Positions 39,925-48,468 of a stretch of 64,000 nt of DNA are shown here, piece after piece. Every line of letters starts with the position of its first letter. Within the stretch, counting starts at the first letter, position 1. The notes beneath the pieces were generated by a model. The model was not told the DNA's origin. It made no database searches and was given only the letters and a program-made list of their open reading frames with translations. This stretch comes from Rhizobium phaseoli (GTDB lineage: Bacteria; Pseudomonadota; Alphaproteobacteria; Rhizobiales; Rhizobiaceae), in the NCBI RefSeq assembly GCF_003985125.1, contig NZ_ML133566.1, positions 372,001 to 436,000 of the forward strand, read 5' to 3'. A program made the translations under genes and the position numbers.

Positions 39925-40136
39925 AGAGCTTTTCCTGGTTAGATTGAAGCATTCTGCCGGCGATTCCCAAGTCTTGCAGATTTGCTTGGCAAATCTGCGG
40001 GAGGGTTGGCTGAAACGGGCCGGCCGATCGACCGGCCGGCTTGGCCGTAGAGCTGGGCTACGACGCGCGCTGGCCGGTCGACCATCCGACTCCGTTTGAG
40101 CCAACAGAATGCTTCAATCTAACCAGGAAAAGCTCT
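39925..40136. repeat. 212-bp inverted-repeat element with 32-bp perfect arms
   Basis: The 32-base arm at 39925-39956 is the exact reverse complement of 40105-40136. The interior holds further palindromes, such as GCAGATTTGC/GCAAATCTGC (39976-39985 and 39989-39998) and a GGCCGGC-rich one near 40018-40040. It has the look of a mobile mosaic repeat or a large hairpin. It ends exactly where the HAD gene's stop codon begins (40137), so the insertion abuts that gene's 3' end. Confidence 0.9.
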
Positions 40137-40853
40137 CTAGCCGCCGGATCTGGTCACCTTGCCGAGAAATGCAACGAGATCGTCGGTGACGAAATCGATG
40201 TGATCCTCCTCGCCGCTGGTCTTTTCCCACCACTCGACGACCGTCTCTTCCAGATTGCGCGGCACGAGCAGAACGGTCTGCATGCCGAGCGCTTTCGGCA
40301 CCGTCAAATTGCGCGGCAGATCCTCGAACATCGCCGCCTTGCCGGTGTCGACGCGTTTCAGCGCCGCAAACTTGTCATAGGTCGCCTGCGCCGGTTTCGG
40401 CACGTAATCGGCGGCGACAATGTCGAAGATATCGTCGAAATGCTCGAGAATGCCGAGCGCTCCTGCGGTCATCTCCGCATGTTTGACGCTGCCGTTGGTG
40501 AAAATGAATTTACGCCCCGGCAGCGCCTTGATCGCCTGCCCGAGTTCGGGCTGCGGCATCAGCGCCGAATAATCGATGGCATGCGCCTTTTCGAGAAAGT
40601 CGTTCGGATCGATGCCGTGATGGATCATCAGACCCTGCAGCGTCGTCCCGTGCTCGAGATAATATTGCTTCTGCAGCTTGCGCGCCTCTTCCCGCTCCAT
40701 CTGTAAGAGCGCGGCGACATAGGACGTCATGTTCCGGTCGATCTGCGCGAAGAGATTGACATGATGCGGATAGAGCGTGTTGTCGAGGTCGAAAACCCAG
40801 TCGGTAACGTGGTCGAAATCGGCTTTTTCGGGGGTGCGGTCGATCTTTGTCAT
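40137..40853 (-). CDS. HAD-family phosphatase (pyrimidine 5'-nucleotidase type)
   Basis: 238 residues. HAD motif I VFDLDNTLYP (nucleophile Asp and the general acid Asp two later), motif II FTNGS, motif III Lys in YVPKP, and the acidic motif MFEDLPRN. The layout fits the pyrimidine 5'-nucleotidase / SDT1 subgroup. The stop is the last three bases before the inverted-repeat element, so the extreme C-terminus (KVTRSGG) may have been set by its insertion. Confidence 0.9.
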   Translation of the reverse strand: MTKIDRTPEKADFDHVTDWVFDLDNTLYPHHVNLFAQIDRNMTSYVAALLQMEREEARKLQKQYYLEHGTTLQGLMIHHGIDPNDFLEKAHAIDYSALMPQPELGQAIKALPGRKFIFTNGSVKHAEMTAGALGILEHFDDIFDIVAADYVPKPAQATYDKFAALKRVDTGKAAMFEDLPRNLTVPKALGMQTVLLVPRNLEETVVEWWEKTSGEEDHIDFVTDDLVAFLGKVTRSGG

Positions 40854-41039
40854 GCGGTCTTATGGCATGGCTGCCGTGGGAAACCAAAGGCTTTTGCTCA
40901 AGTGTCCGGTTTCCCGCCGGCTTCTTAAAAATGCCGCCAGATTTTCACAACTTTAAAGAGATTCTGGCGGAATATCGCCATGGATCGCTGGTGACTTTCT
41001 GCCTGCGTCAGACAGGGGGACCCGCAAGGGCGAAGTCGC

Positions 41040-42569
41040 ATGAAGATCGTTCTGATCAATCCGCCGCATACCGCAATCGGCAGCCGTATTCCCGATGATC
41101 ACCTTCCACCGCTCGGCCTTCTCTCGGTCGCAGGCCCGCTGATCGATGGCGGTCACGATGTCAGCCTCATCGATGCAGAGTTCGGACCGATGACGATTGT
41201 GGACATCGTCAACCGGATCACGGCGAACGGACCGGATCTGGTGCTGATCGGCCATTCCGGCTCGACGTCGGCCCATCCGACTGCCCGCGCGATCGCAGAG
41301 GCGATCAAGCGCAGCGATCCTGCGATCCGCATCGTCTATGGCGGTGTCTTCCCCACCTACCACTGGCGGGAGGTGCTGGCCGAGACCGAGGCATTCGATA
41401 TCCTCGTGCGCGGCGAGGGCGAGGAAACGATGCGGCGCCTCGCCGAGGCGCTCGCCGCCAATCGCCCGCTTGATGCCGTTGCCGGCATTGCCTATCGCGA
41501 TGGCCACGGCGAAATCCACGCAACCCGGCCGGCGCAGGCGATCGCCGATCTCGATGGCTATCGCATCGGCTGGGAACTGATCGACCATGCCCGCTACAGC
41601 TATTGGGGTGGCAAGCGGGCGGTCGTGATGCAGTTCTCCCGCGGCTGTCCGCATCTTTGCAATTATTGCGGCCAGCGCGGCTTCTGGACCCGCTGGCGTC
41701 ACCGCTCGCCGGAGCTGTTTGCCCGCGAGATCGCCAGGCTCCATCGCCAACAGGGTGTCGAGCTCATCAATCTTGCCGACGAGAACCCGACCTCGTCGCG
41801 CAGGGCCTGGCTGGCATTCCTCGAAGCGATGATCGCCGAGAATGTACCGGTGCAGATCGTCGGCTCGACGCGCGCGGACGATATCGTCCGCGACGCCGAT
41901 ATCCTGCACCTTTATCGCAAGGCCGGTGTCGTGCGCTGGCTGCTCGGCATGGAAAACACCGATGAGGCAACCCTGGCGCTGATCAAGAAGGGCGGAGCCA
42001 AAACAACCGACAGGGAGGCAATCCGGCTTCTGCGTCAACACGATATCCTCTCGATGGCGACCTGGGTCGTCGGTTTCGAAGAGGAGAAGCTCAGCGATCT
42101 CTGGCGCGGCTTCCGGCAATTGCTCTCCTACGATCCCGATCAGATCCAGGCGCTTTACGTCACCCCGCATCGCTGGACACCCTTCTTCCGTATCGCCCGC
42201 GACCGTCAGGTGATCGAGACCGATATCCGCAAATGGGATTACAAGCATCAGGTCTTGAAGATGCGGTACCTCCACCCGTTCGTGCTGGTCGTCTGCGTCA
42301 AGCTCATCGAGGTGGCGGTCCAGGCGCGGCCGAAGGCGCTGATGCGCATCCTCTTCCATCGCGACCGCGAGCAGCGCCATTCGATGCGCTGGTACACTGA
42401 GATGGGCCGCCGCGTCTGGTTTCATGAGATCCTCGAATTTCTTTTTCGCCGCCGCCATCTGAAGGACGGCCCGACGCTCGAGAATTTCTGGGGCGCGCCA
42501 CAGGATGCCGAGGAGGAGTCGATGCTGCGCCCGCAGCGGCATATAAAAAGCCTCGATGCGGCGGAATAA
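41040..42569 (+). CDS. B12-binding-type radical SAM protein, BchE-like
   Basis: 509 residues. N-terminal cobalamin-binding-like Rossmann domain (IVLINPPHTAIGSR, VYGGVFPTYHW, ILVRGEGEETMRRLAEAL), then a radical SAM core with CxxxCxxC (Cys 203, 207, 210; CPHLCNYC). It resembles the anaerobic Mg-protoporphyrin cyclase BchE/methyl-transferring family. No chlorophyll genes are seen, and the organism type is not photosynthetic, so the true substrate is unknown. No typical cobalamin DxHxxG motif was found. Confidence 0.88.
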   Translation: MKIVLINPPHTAIGSRIPDDHLPPLGLLSVAGPLIDGGHDVSLIDAEFGPMTIVDIVNRITANGPDLVLIGHSGSTSAHPTARAIAEAIKRSDPAIRIVYGGVFPTYHWREVLAETEAFDILVRGEGEETMRRLAEALAANRPLDAVAGIAYRDGHGEIHATRPAQAIADLDGYRIGWELIDHARYSYWGGKRAVVMQFSRGCPHLCNYCGQRGFWTRWRHRSPELFAREIARLHRQQGVELINLADENPTSSRRAWLAFLEAMIAENVPVQIVGSTRADDIVRDADILHLYRKAGVVRWLLGMENTDEATLALIKKGGAKTTDREAIRLLRQHDILSMATWVVGFEEEKLSDLWRGFRQLLSYDPDQIQALYVTPHRWTPFFRIARDRQVIETDIRKWDYKHQVLKMRYLHPFVLVVCVKLIEVAVQARPKALMRILFHRDREQRHSMRWYTEMGRRVWFHEILEFLFRRRHLKDGPTLENFWGAPQDAEEESMLRPQRHIKSLDAAE

Positions 42570-42624
42570 AATAGACGCCCGATTTTCGGCGGACGCGGCC
42601 GGCACGGGATGCTAGAAAGCGGAC

Positions 42625-43698
42625 ATGCTGTTCGAACGCCCCGATGATGACACGCTCTATGACGCCCTGATCGCGCGCAGCGCCGATTATGAGGGTCAGG
42701 CCTATGTCTGCGTCAAGACGACGGGCGTCTTCTGCCGGCTGACCTGCCCGGCGCGCAAGCCGAAGCGGGAAAACACCCTGTTCTTCGAGACGATCGCCGC
42801 CTGCATGCATTCCGGCTTTCGCCCCTGCCGGCGCTGCAGGCCGCTGGAGCAGCCGGGCCGGGAGCCGATCGTCGACGCCTTGCTCGCCCGGCTCGAGGAG
42901 GAGCCGGAGATCCGCTGGAGCGAAGACGAACTCGTTCGCCGCGGCCACGATCCCTCGACGGTGCGCCGCGCCTTCAAGCGGGCGCTCGGCATGACCTTCC
43001 ACGATATCGTCCGTTACATCAGGCTTGGCGAGGCGGCCAGGCAGCTCGCCGCCGGGGCGCGTGTCATCGATGCGCAGATCGACGCCGGATACGAATCGCC
43101 AAGCGGCTTTCGCACGGCATTCCAGCGGCTCGTCGGCAAGGCGCCGGGTCTGTCGCAGAACCGCGAACTGCTCTTTGCCGATTGGTTCGACACCCCGCTC
43201 GGGCCGATGATCGCGGTTGCCGACAAGACGCATCTGCATCTTCTCGAATTTCACGATCGCAAGGCGCTGCCGGCCGAGCTCGAAGCGCTGCAGAGACGGG
43301 TCCGCTCCTCGGTCGCGATCGGCCGCACCCCGGTCATCGATCAGATCGAGGCGGAGATCCGGGATTATTTCGAGGGCCGGCTCAGCGTCTTCAGGACGCC
43401 GTTGGCGCTCGGCGGCACGCCCTTCGAAAAACATGTCTGGGCAAAGCTGATGGAGATCCCCGTCGGTGAGACGCGCGCCTATGGCGATCTCGCCAGGGAG
43501 ATGAAGAGGCCGGAGGTGGTGCGTGCCGTCGGCCGCGCCAATGGCGCCAACCAGCTGGCCATCATCGTGCCCTGCCATCGTGTCCTCGGCGCGGACGGGT
43601 CGCTGACCGGCTACGGCGGCGGCCTCTGGCGCAAGCAATGGCTGCTGCGGCATGAAGAGAGAATCAGCACGCAAACAACGATGGAGGAGACAGCATGA
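42625..43698 (+). CDS. ada: Trifunctional Ada DNA-alkylation repair protein/regulator
   Basis: 357 residues. N-terminal zinc domain with Cys 37, 41, 68 and 71 (GVFCRLTCPARKP and FRPCRRCRP), whose Cys accepts methyl groups from phosphotriesters. Middle AraC-type HTH region (DPSTVRRAFKRALGMTFHDI onward). C-terminal O6-methylguanine transferase with the active Cys in IIVPCHRVLG. When methylated, Ada activates its own operon. Its stop overlaps the next gene's start (ATGA). Confidence 0.95.
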   Translation: MLFERPDDDTLYDALIARSADYEGQAYVCVKTTGVFCRLTCPARKPKRENTLFFETIAACMHSGFRPCRRCRPLEQPGREPIVDALLARLEEEPEIRWSEDELVRRGHDPSTVRRAFKRALGMTFHDIVRYIRLGEAARQLAAGARVIDAQIDAGYESPSGFRTAFQRLVGKAPGLSQNRELLFADWFDTPLGPMIAVADKTHLHLLEFHDRKALPAELEALQRRVRSSVAIGRTPVIDQIEAEIRDYFEGRLSVFRTPLALGGTPFEKHVWAKLMEIPVGETRAYGDLAREMKRPEVVRAVGRANGANQLAIIVPCHRVLGADGSLTGYGGGLWRKQWLLRHEERISTQTTMEETA

Positions 43699-44465
43699 AC
43701 CAGACTGAAAAGGTCAGGGCATTCCACGCGCTTCACCAGAAGGGCAATCCGATCGTCCTTTACAATATCTGGGATGCCGGCACCGCGAAGGCGGTGGCAG
43801 AAGCCGGCGCCAAGGCGCTGGCGACGGGAAGCTGGTCGGTCGCCGCGGCCCACGGTTATGCCGACGGCGAGAAGCTGCCGATGTCGGTGCTGGTCGAGAC
43901 GGCGAAATCCATCACCGATTTCGTCGACCTGCCGCTTTCGGTCGATTTCGAAGGCGCCTATTCGGCGGAGCCCGAAGGTGCGGCGGCCAACGTCGCCAGG
44001 CTGGTCGAGGTCGGCGCTGTCGGCATCAATTTCGAAGATCGGGTCGTTGCCGGCGAGGGGCTCTATCCCGTCGAGAGCCAGGCGGCCCGCATCCGCGCCA
44101 TTCGCGCCATGGCCGACGGCAAGGACATCCCCTTCTTCATCAACGCCCGCACCGATCTCTTCCTGGCCGAGAGCGATCTTGCCAAACATGCCGGTCTGGT
44201 GGACGAGGCGATTGCGCGGGGCAGGGCCTATGCCGCCGCCGGCGGCAACGGCTTCTTCGTGCCCGGCCTGATCGACCCCGGTTTGATCGAAAAGATCTGC
44301 GCGGCATCGTCGCTGCCGGTCAATGTCATGATGCGGGCAGGTGCGCCCGATGTGAAAACCCTGGCACGGCTCGGTGTCGGCCGCATCAGCTACGGGCCGG
44401 GGCCCTACCGCTCGATGATGGAAAAATTGAAGCAGGAGGCGGCGGCGGTTTACAGCCAGCTCTGA
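43695..44465 (+). CDS. Isocitrate lyase/PEP mutase superfamily protein
   Basis: 256 residues. LALATGSWSVAAAHGYADGE-like start, the conserved DFEGAYSAEPEGAAANVARL and AVGINFEDRVV loop, and FFINARTDLFL, all typical of the PEP-mutase/isocitrate-lyase beta-barrel. Many such proteins are lyases or hydrolases on small 2-oxo or methylisocitrate-like acids; substrate unknown. Coupled to ada by a four-base overlap, suggesting coexpression under alkylation stress. Confidence 0.88.
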   Translation: MNQTEKVRAFHALHQKGNPIVLYNIWDAGTAKAVAEAGAKALATGSWSVAAAHGYADGEKLPMSVLVETAKSITDFVDLPLSVDFEGAYSAEPEGAAANVARLVEVGAVGINFEDRVVAGEGLYPVESQAARIRAIRAMADGKDIPFFINARTDLFLAESDLAKHAGLVDEAIARGRAYAAAGGNGFFVPGLIDPGLIEKICAASSLPVNVMMRAGAPDVKTLARLGVGRISYGPGPYRSMMEKLKQEAAAVYSQL

Positions 44466-44473
44466 GATGTTTG

Positions 44474-44505
44474 CGGGCCGCAGCCGCATGAAAGGCTGCG
44501 GCCCG
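44474..44505. terminator. Hairpin between convergent genes
   Basis: The arms CGGGCCGCAGCC (44474-44485) and GGCTGCGGCCCG (44494-44505) are perfect over 12 bases around GCATGAAA. It lies between the convergent PEP-mutase-family and FMN dehydrogenase stops. No T-run, so tentative. Confidence 0.5.
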
Positions 44506-44514
44506 AAAATGACC

Positions 44515-45663
44515 TCACGAACGGAAGCGCAGATTGCGCCGCGTCAGCTGGTCGACGGAGGTGCAGCCCATCAGCTTCATGCCGCGTTCGATCTCGGTGC
44601 GCATCGTCTCCAGCGCCCTTTCGACGCCGGGCCGTCCGGCGGCGGCAAGCGGGAAGAGATAGTAGCGGCCGAGCCCGACGGCCTTCGCCCCCAGCGACAA
44701 GGCTTTCAGAACATGCGTGCCCCGCTGTACGCCGCCATCCATCATCACGTCGATCCGGTCGCCGACGGCATCGACGATCTCTGCAAGCTGATCGAAGGCG
44801 CTGCGCGAGCCATCGAGCTGGCGCCCGCCATGATTGGACAGCACGATGCCGGTGCAGCCGATTTCGACGGCGCGTTTGGCGTCTTCGACCGACATGATGC
44901 CCTTCAGGCAGAAATGCCCGCCCCAGGCGCGCACCATCTCCGCCACGTCGTCCCACGACATCGAGGGATCGAGCATTTCGGTGAAGTAGCGGCTGATCGA
45001 TAGCGCCCCGCCATCCATCTTGACGTGGTTTTCGAGCTGCGGCAGCCGGAAGCGCTCATGCGTCAGCCAGTCGATCGCCCAGGAGGGTTTGATCGCAAAC
45101 TGGGTCATGCCGGCGAGATTGAGCTTGAAGGGAATGGCAAAACCGGTGCGCTTGTCGCGCTCGCGGTTGCCGCCGGTGATGCTGTCGACCGTCAGCATCA
45201 TCGCCTGCACGCCGGCATTTTTCGCCCGCGCCATCATCTCGTGGTTGAGGCCGCGATCCTTGTGGAAATAGAACTGATAGACCTGCGGCCCGGCGCTGAT
45301 TTGGCGGGCTTCCTCCAGGCTGATCGTGCCGAGCGACGAGACGCCGAACATCGTGCCGTGTTTGGCTGCCGCCGCCGCGACCGCCCGCTCCCCCTGATGG
45401 TGAAACAGCCGCTGCAGCGCCGTCGGCGAGCAATAGACCGGCATGGCCAGCTTCTGCCCCATGACCGTCACCGACATGTCGACCTCGGCCACCCCGCGCA
45501 AAACATTGGGCACCAGATCGCAAGCCTCGAAGGCCGCGGTATTGCGCCGATAGGTCACCTCGTCATCGGCGGCACCATCGATATAATCGAAGATCGGCCC
45601 GGGAAGCCGTCGTTTGGCCATGCGCCGGAAATCGTGAAAATTATAGCAGTCTGTAAGGCGCAT
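44515..45663 (-). CDS. lldD: FMN-dependent alpha-hydroxyacid dehydrogenase (L-lactate dehydrogenase type)
   Basis: 382 residues. The LldD/glycolate-oxidase barrel: FDYIDGAADDEVTYRRNTAA, the FMN region SPTALQRLFHHQGE, and the catalytic base in IVLSNHGGRQLDGSRSAF with His and Arg. Residues fit L-lactate dehydrogenase best, but mandelate- or glycolate-type activity cannot be excluded. A signal peptide is absent. The symbol is provisional. Confidence 0.85.
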   Translation of the reverse strand: MRLTDCYNFHDFRRMAKRRLPGPIFDYIDGAADDEVTYRRNTAAFEACDLVPNVLRGVAEVDMSVTVMGQKLAMPVYCSPTALQRLFHHQGERAVAAAAAKHGTMFGVSSLGTISLEEARQISAGPQVYQFYFHKDRGLNHEMMARAKNAGVQAMMLTVDSITGGNRERDKRTGFAIPFKLNLAGMTQFAIKPSWAIDWLTHERFRLPQLENHVKMDGGALSISRYFTEMLDPSMSWDDVAEMVRAWGGHFCLKGIMSVEDAKRAVEIGCTGIVLSNHGGRQLDGSRSAFDQLAEIVDAVGDRIDVMMDGGVQRGTHVLKALSLGAKAVGLGRYYLFPLAAAGRPGVERALETMRTEIERGMKLMGCTSVDQLTRRNLRFRS

Positions 45664-46036
45664 CTGTTTGCTCGACCCGTTAAGTTCTCGGGGCGCAACC
45701 TAAAGCACGATTCGAAATCTTGCCAAGTCTAGATCGTGCGATTTGCGACCTGTCGCGTGGATATTGCGGCTTGGTGGGTTTGCAGGAGGATAATGATCCG
45801 CGGCGCCTCGACGCACCTCATCCATAGGCTGCCGTCTCTCTCCAGCCTCTGCCTCGGCGCGGCATCCTCCGACATCCCTCATCCTGAGGTGCGTAGCCCG
45901 CAGGGCGAAGCCTCGAAGGACACGCCGCAGCATCGCTCCTTGCACGCATCGACCGCCAGCGCACCCGCCCCGCCCTTCGAGGCCCATCCGGGGCACCTCA
46001 GGGTGAGGCTCTCTTGAATGCCGGCGATATATTCGA
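45664..46036. other. Intergenic region with repeat copy 2
   Basis: The gap between the FMN dehydrogenase start and the argB stop contains an imperfect palindrome (GCACGAT ... ATCGTGC, near 45703-45739) and repeat copy 2 at 45877-46016. No gene is supported. Confidence 0.6.
45877..46016 (-). repeat. Intergenic mosaic repeat, copy 2 (CCTCATCCTGAG type)
   Basis: Reverse-complemented, this copy aligns along nearly its full length with 16040-16181. Its end segments CCTCATCCTGAGGTGC (45877-45892) and GCACCTCAGGGTGAGG (45993-46008) form an inverted repeat with one mismatch. It lies just downstream of the argB stop and may serve as its 3' structure. Confidence 0.9.
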
Positions 46037-46924
46037 TCAGGGAACGATCAGCGTGCCGATGCCGTGTTCGGTGAAGATCTCGAGCAGGACGGAATGGGCG
46101 GTCTTGCCGTTCAGGATGACGACGCCCTGGACGCCGGCCTTGATCGCGTCGATGCAGGTCTCGACCTTCGGGATCATGCCGCCGGAGATCGTGCCGTCGG
46201 CGATCAGCGCATGCGCTTCGGCGACGGAAAGCTCCTTGATGAGTTGGCTGTTCTTGTCGAGCACGCCGGGCACGTCGGTCAGGAACAGCAGGCGGGTGGC
46301 GTTCAGCGCCCCGGCGATGGCGCCGGCGAAGGTGTCGGCGTTGATATTATAGGTCGCGCCGTCGCGGCCGGGGGCGACTGGGGCGATGACCGGGATCATT
46401 TCCGAGCGGGCAAGCAGATCGAGCAGCGTGCGGTCGACCTCGACCACCTCGCCGACGAAACCAAGGTCGAGCACGCGCTCGATGTTGGAATCCGGATCCT
46501 TGATGGTCTTGCGCGCCTTTTCGGCGAAGACCATGTTGCCGTCCTTGCCGCAAAGGCCGATTGCCCATTCGCCGGTCTGGTTGATCAGCGCGACGATCTC
46601 CTTGTTGATCGAACCGGCAAGCACCATCTCGACGATCTCGACCGTCTTTTGGTCGGTGACACGCAGCCCGCCCTCGAATTTCGATTCGATGCCCATCTTG
46701 TTCAGCATGGCGCCGATCTGCGGGCCGCCGCCGTGAACGACGATCGGGTTGACGCCCGACTGCTTCAGAAGCGCGATGTCGCTGGCAAAGGCCTTGCCGA
46801 GCTCGGGATTGCCCATGGCGTGACCGCCGTATTTCACCACGATCGTCTTGTTCTCATAACGCTGCATGAAGGGCAGCGCCTGGGCGAGAAGACGTGCCTG
46901 GATTTCGCTTTCGGACTCGTTCAT
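46037..46924 (-). CDS. argB: N-acetylglutamate kinase
   Basis: 295 residues. [14 protein letters not shown] near the start (nucleotide loop), [12 protein letters not shown] (acetylglutamate site) and the C-terminal [21 protein letters not shown] typical of arginine-sensitive ArgB. Phosphorylates N-acetylglutamate in arginine synthesis; in many bacteria it is controlled by PII, which GlnD modifies. Usually adjacent to engB in rhizobia (from memory); here the sigma cassette separates them. Confidence 0.97.
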   Translation of the reverse strand: MNESESEIQARLLAQALPFMQRYENKTIVVKYGGHAMGNPELGKAFASDIALLKQSGVNPIVVHGGGPQIGAMLNKMGIESKFEGGLRVTDQKTVEIVEMVLAGSINKEIVALINQTGEWAIGLCGKDGNMVFAEKARKTIKDPDSNIERVLDLGFVGEVVEVDRTLLDLLARSEMIPVIAPVAPGRDGATYNINADTFAGAIAGALNATRLLFLTDVPGVLDKNSQLIKELSVAEAHALIADGTISGGMIPKVETCIDAIKAGVQGVVILNGKTAHSVLLEIFTEHGIGTLIVP

Positions 46925-47069
46925 GGGAACCCCGCAGGAATTGATCGCGGCCTTTTATCGCAAGTTTCTGACAGAGGGAATAATCCAGAACGCAATAGTT
47001 TTTCGTATGTGGCGCAAAGACCGGGCAATTCGGCCCGGCCGTCCGGCGCAACACGATATGAGGAACGGC

Positions 47070-47609
47070 ATGCAAGGCGATGAGATCAAGGAACTGATCG
47101 GCCGGGTCGCGCTCGGCGACCGCACGGCATTCGTTGCCCTCTACAACCAGACCGCACCGAAACTTTTAGCCATCTGCCTGCGTATCTTGAAGGACCGGGG
47201 GGAGGCCGAGGAAGCGCTGCAGGAGGTCTATATCAGCATCTGGCAACGCGCCCGCAGCTTCCAGGCGGCCTCGGGCTCATCCTCGGCATGGCTTTCGGCA
47301 ATTGCCCGCAACCGGTCGATCGATCTGCTGCGCGCGCGCAAGCCCGTCGCCGACGAACTCGACAGCGCTTACGATCTTGCCGATGCCGCGCCAGACCCGG
47401 AAAGGCAGACAGTGACGAAGGATGAAGGAAGGCGGATTGACACCTGCATGGAAGAGTTGGAAGCTGATCGTGCGGTCGCCGTGAAACGGGCTTATGTCGA
47501 AGGGCTGAGCTATCAGGAACTGGCCGATCAGTTTGGCGTTCCGCTGAACACGATGCGGACCTGGCTCAGGCGCAGCCTCTTGAAACTGAGAGAGTGCATG
47601 GAACGATGA
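47070..47609 (+). CDS. ECF sigma factor (SigK-like)
   Basis: 179 residues from the ATG at 47070 (GAGGA site); other in-frame starts are upstream. Region 2: DRTAFVALYNQTAPKLLAIC ... GEAEEALQEVYISIWQ ... SAWLSAIARNRSIDLLRARK. Region 4: GLSYQELADQFGVPLNTMRT then WLRRSLLKLRECM. The stop overlaps the anti-sigma start by four bases, so they are coupled. The combination with an RskA-like anti-sigma and a fasciclin protein recalls mycobacterial SigK/RskA/MPT70-83. Confidence 0.92.
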   Translation: MQGDEIKELIGRVALGDRTAFVALYNQTAPKLLAICLRILKDRGEAEEALQEVYISIWQRARSFQAASGSSSAWLSAIARNRSIDLLRARKPVADELDSAYDLADAAPDPERQTVTKDEGRRIDTCMEELEADRAVAVKRAYVEGLSYQELADQFGVPLNTMRTWLRRSLLKLRECMER

Positions 47610-48325
47610 CATCGCCCGATAAAAGCAAGGGAGACCGCTCCCGAGACGAGGTTCTCGCCGGCGAATATGTTTTGGGCGTGCTGTCGCTGCAGGATCGCCG
47701 GGTGGTGGAAGAGCGCATGCGCCACGATCGCCCATTTGCGGCGATCGTCAGCCGCTGGGAAGCCAATCTCTCCGCCTTCAACGACGAATATGACGGTGTT
47801 GCGCCGAACCGGGAAACCTTCAAGCAGATCGAGTCCCGGCTGTTCGGTGACGCCGGCAAGCCCGCCTCCTTCTCGCAGGGACTGTGGAATTCGGCGGTCT
47901 TCTGGCGCTCGCTGGCCTTCGCCTGCATCGTCGTCGCCGTCAGCGCCGTCATCTTCGCCTCCGGCGTGGTGCCGCAGCCCGAGGGACCGACACCTTTGGT
48001 GGCCGAGCTTTCGGGTGAAAACAACGCGATCAATCTCCGCGCCTCCTACGAGCTGCAAAGCGGCCGGCTGAAGATCGTGCCGGTCGCTGCCGGCAAGCCG
48101 GAGGAGAAATCGCTGGAGCTTTGGCTCGTGCCGGGCAGCGGCCTACCGAAGTCGCTCGGCGTCTTCCAGCCCGGCGAAAGCGGCGAGCTCGTCATTCCCG
48201 CCGAACTGCGCAGCCATGTCACGGATGGCGCAACCCTTGCCGTCAGCCTCGAACCGTTCGGCGGCTCGCCGACCGGACAGGCAACCGGCCAGATCGTTGC
48301 AAGCGGCACCGTGCGCCGGCCATAA
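47606..48325 (+). CDS. Anti-sigma factor, RskA-like
   Basis: 239 residues from the ATG at 47606. A cytoplasmic N-terminal part (GEYVLGVLSLQDRRVVEERM) that would hold the sigma factor, one membrane helix near residues 101-123 (ALAFACIVVAVSAVIFASG-like stretch) and a periplasmic RskA domain (KSLELWLVPGSGLPKSLGVF to C-terminus). Such proteins release sigma factor on proteolysis. The zinc-finger (HxxxCxxC) form of anti-sigma is absent. Overlaps the sigma factor as ATGA. Confidence 0.9.
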   Translation: MTSPDKSKGDRSRDEVLAGEYVLGVLSLQDRRVVEERMRHDRPFAAIVSRWEANLSAFNDEYDGVAPNRETFKQIESRLFGDAGKPASFSQGLWNSAVFWRSLAFACIVVAVSAVIFASGVVPQPEGPTPLVAELSGENNAINLRASYELQSGRLKIVPVAAGKPEEKSLELWLVPGSGLPKSLGVFQPGESGELVIPAELRSHVTDGATLAVSLEPFGGSPTGQATGQIVASGTVRRP

Positions 48326-48376
48326 GCAGGCGCCGGCATTCTCAGTCGCCGGCCGTAAAATCATTTTCTCCTGTCT

Positions 48377-48402
48377 GAAACTCTTCGGCGCGAACCTCCG
48401 TA
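48377..48402 (+). promoter_or_regulatory. Candidate ECF-type promoter of the fasciclin gene
   Basis: GAAAC (48377-48381) and CGTA (48399-48402) are separated by 17 bases in the 143-base gap before the fasciclin gene, the general form of ECF promoters. The matching motif was not found upstream of the sigma gene, so the call is weak. Confidence 0.25.
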
Positions 48403-48468
48403 GTTCGACATATCCGGACGACGCTCAGGCATAAGGCCCCGCGGATGGTGTCCGGTGAGGAGAAAATC

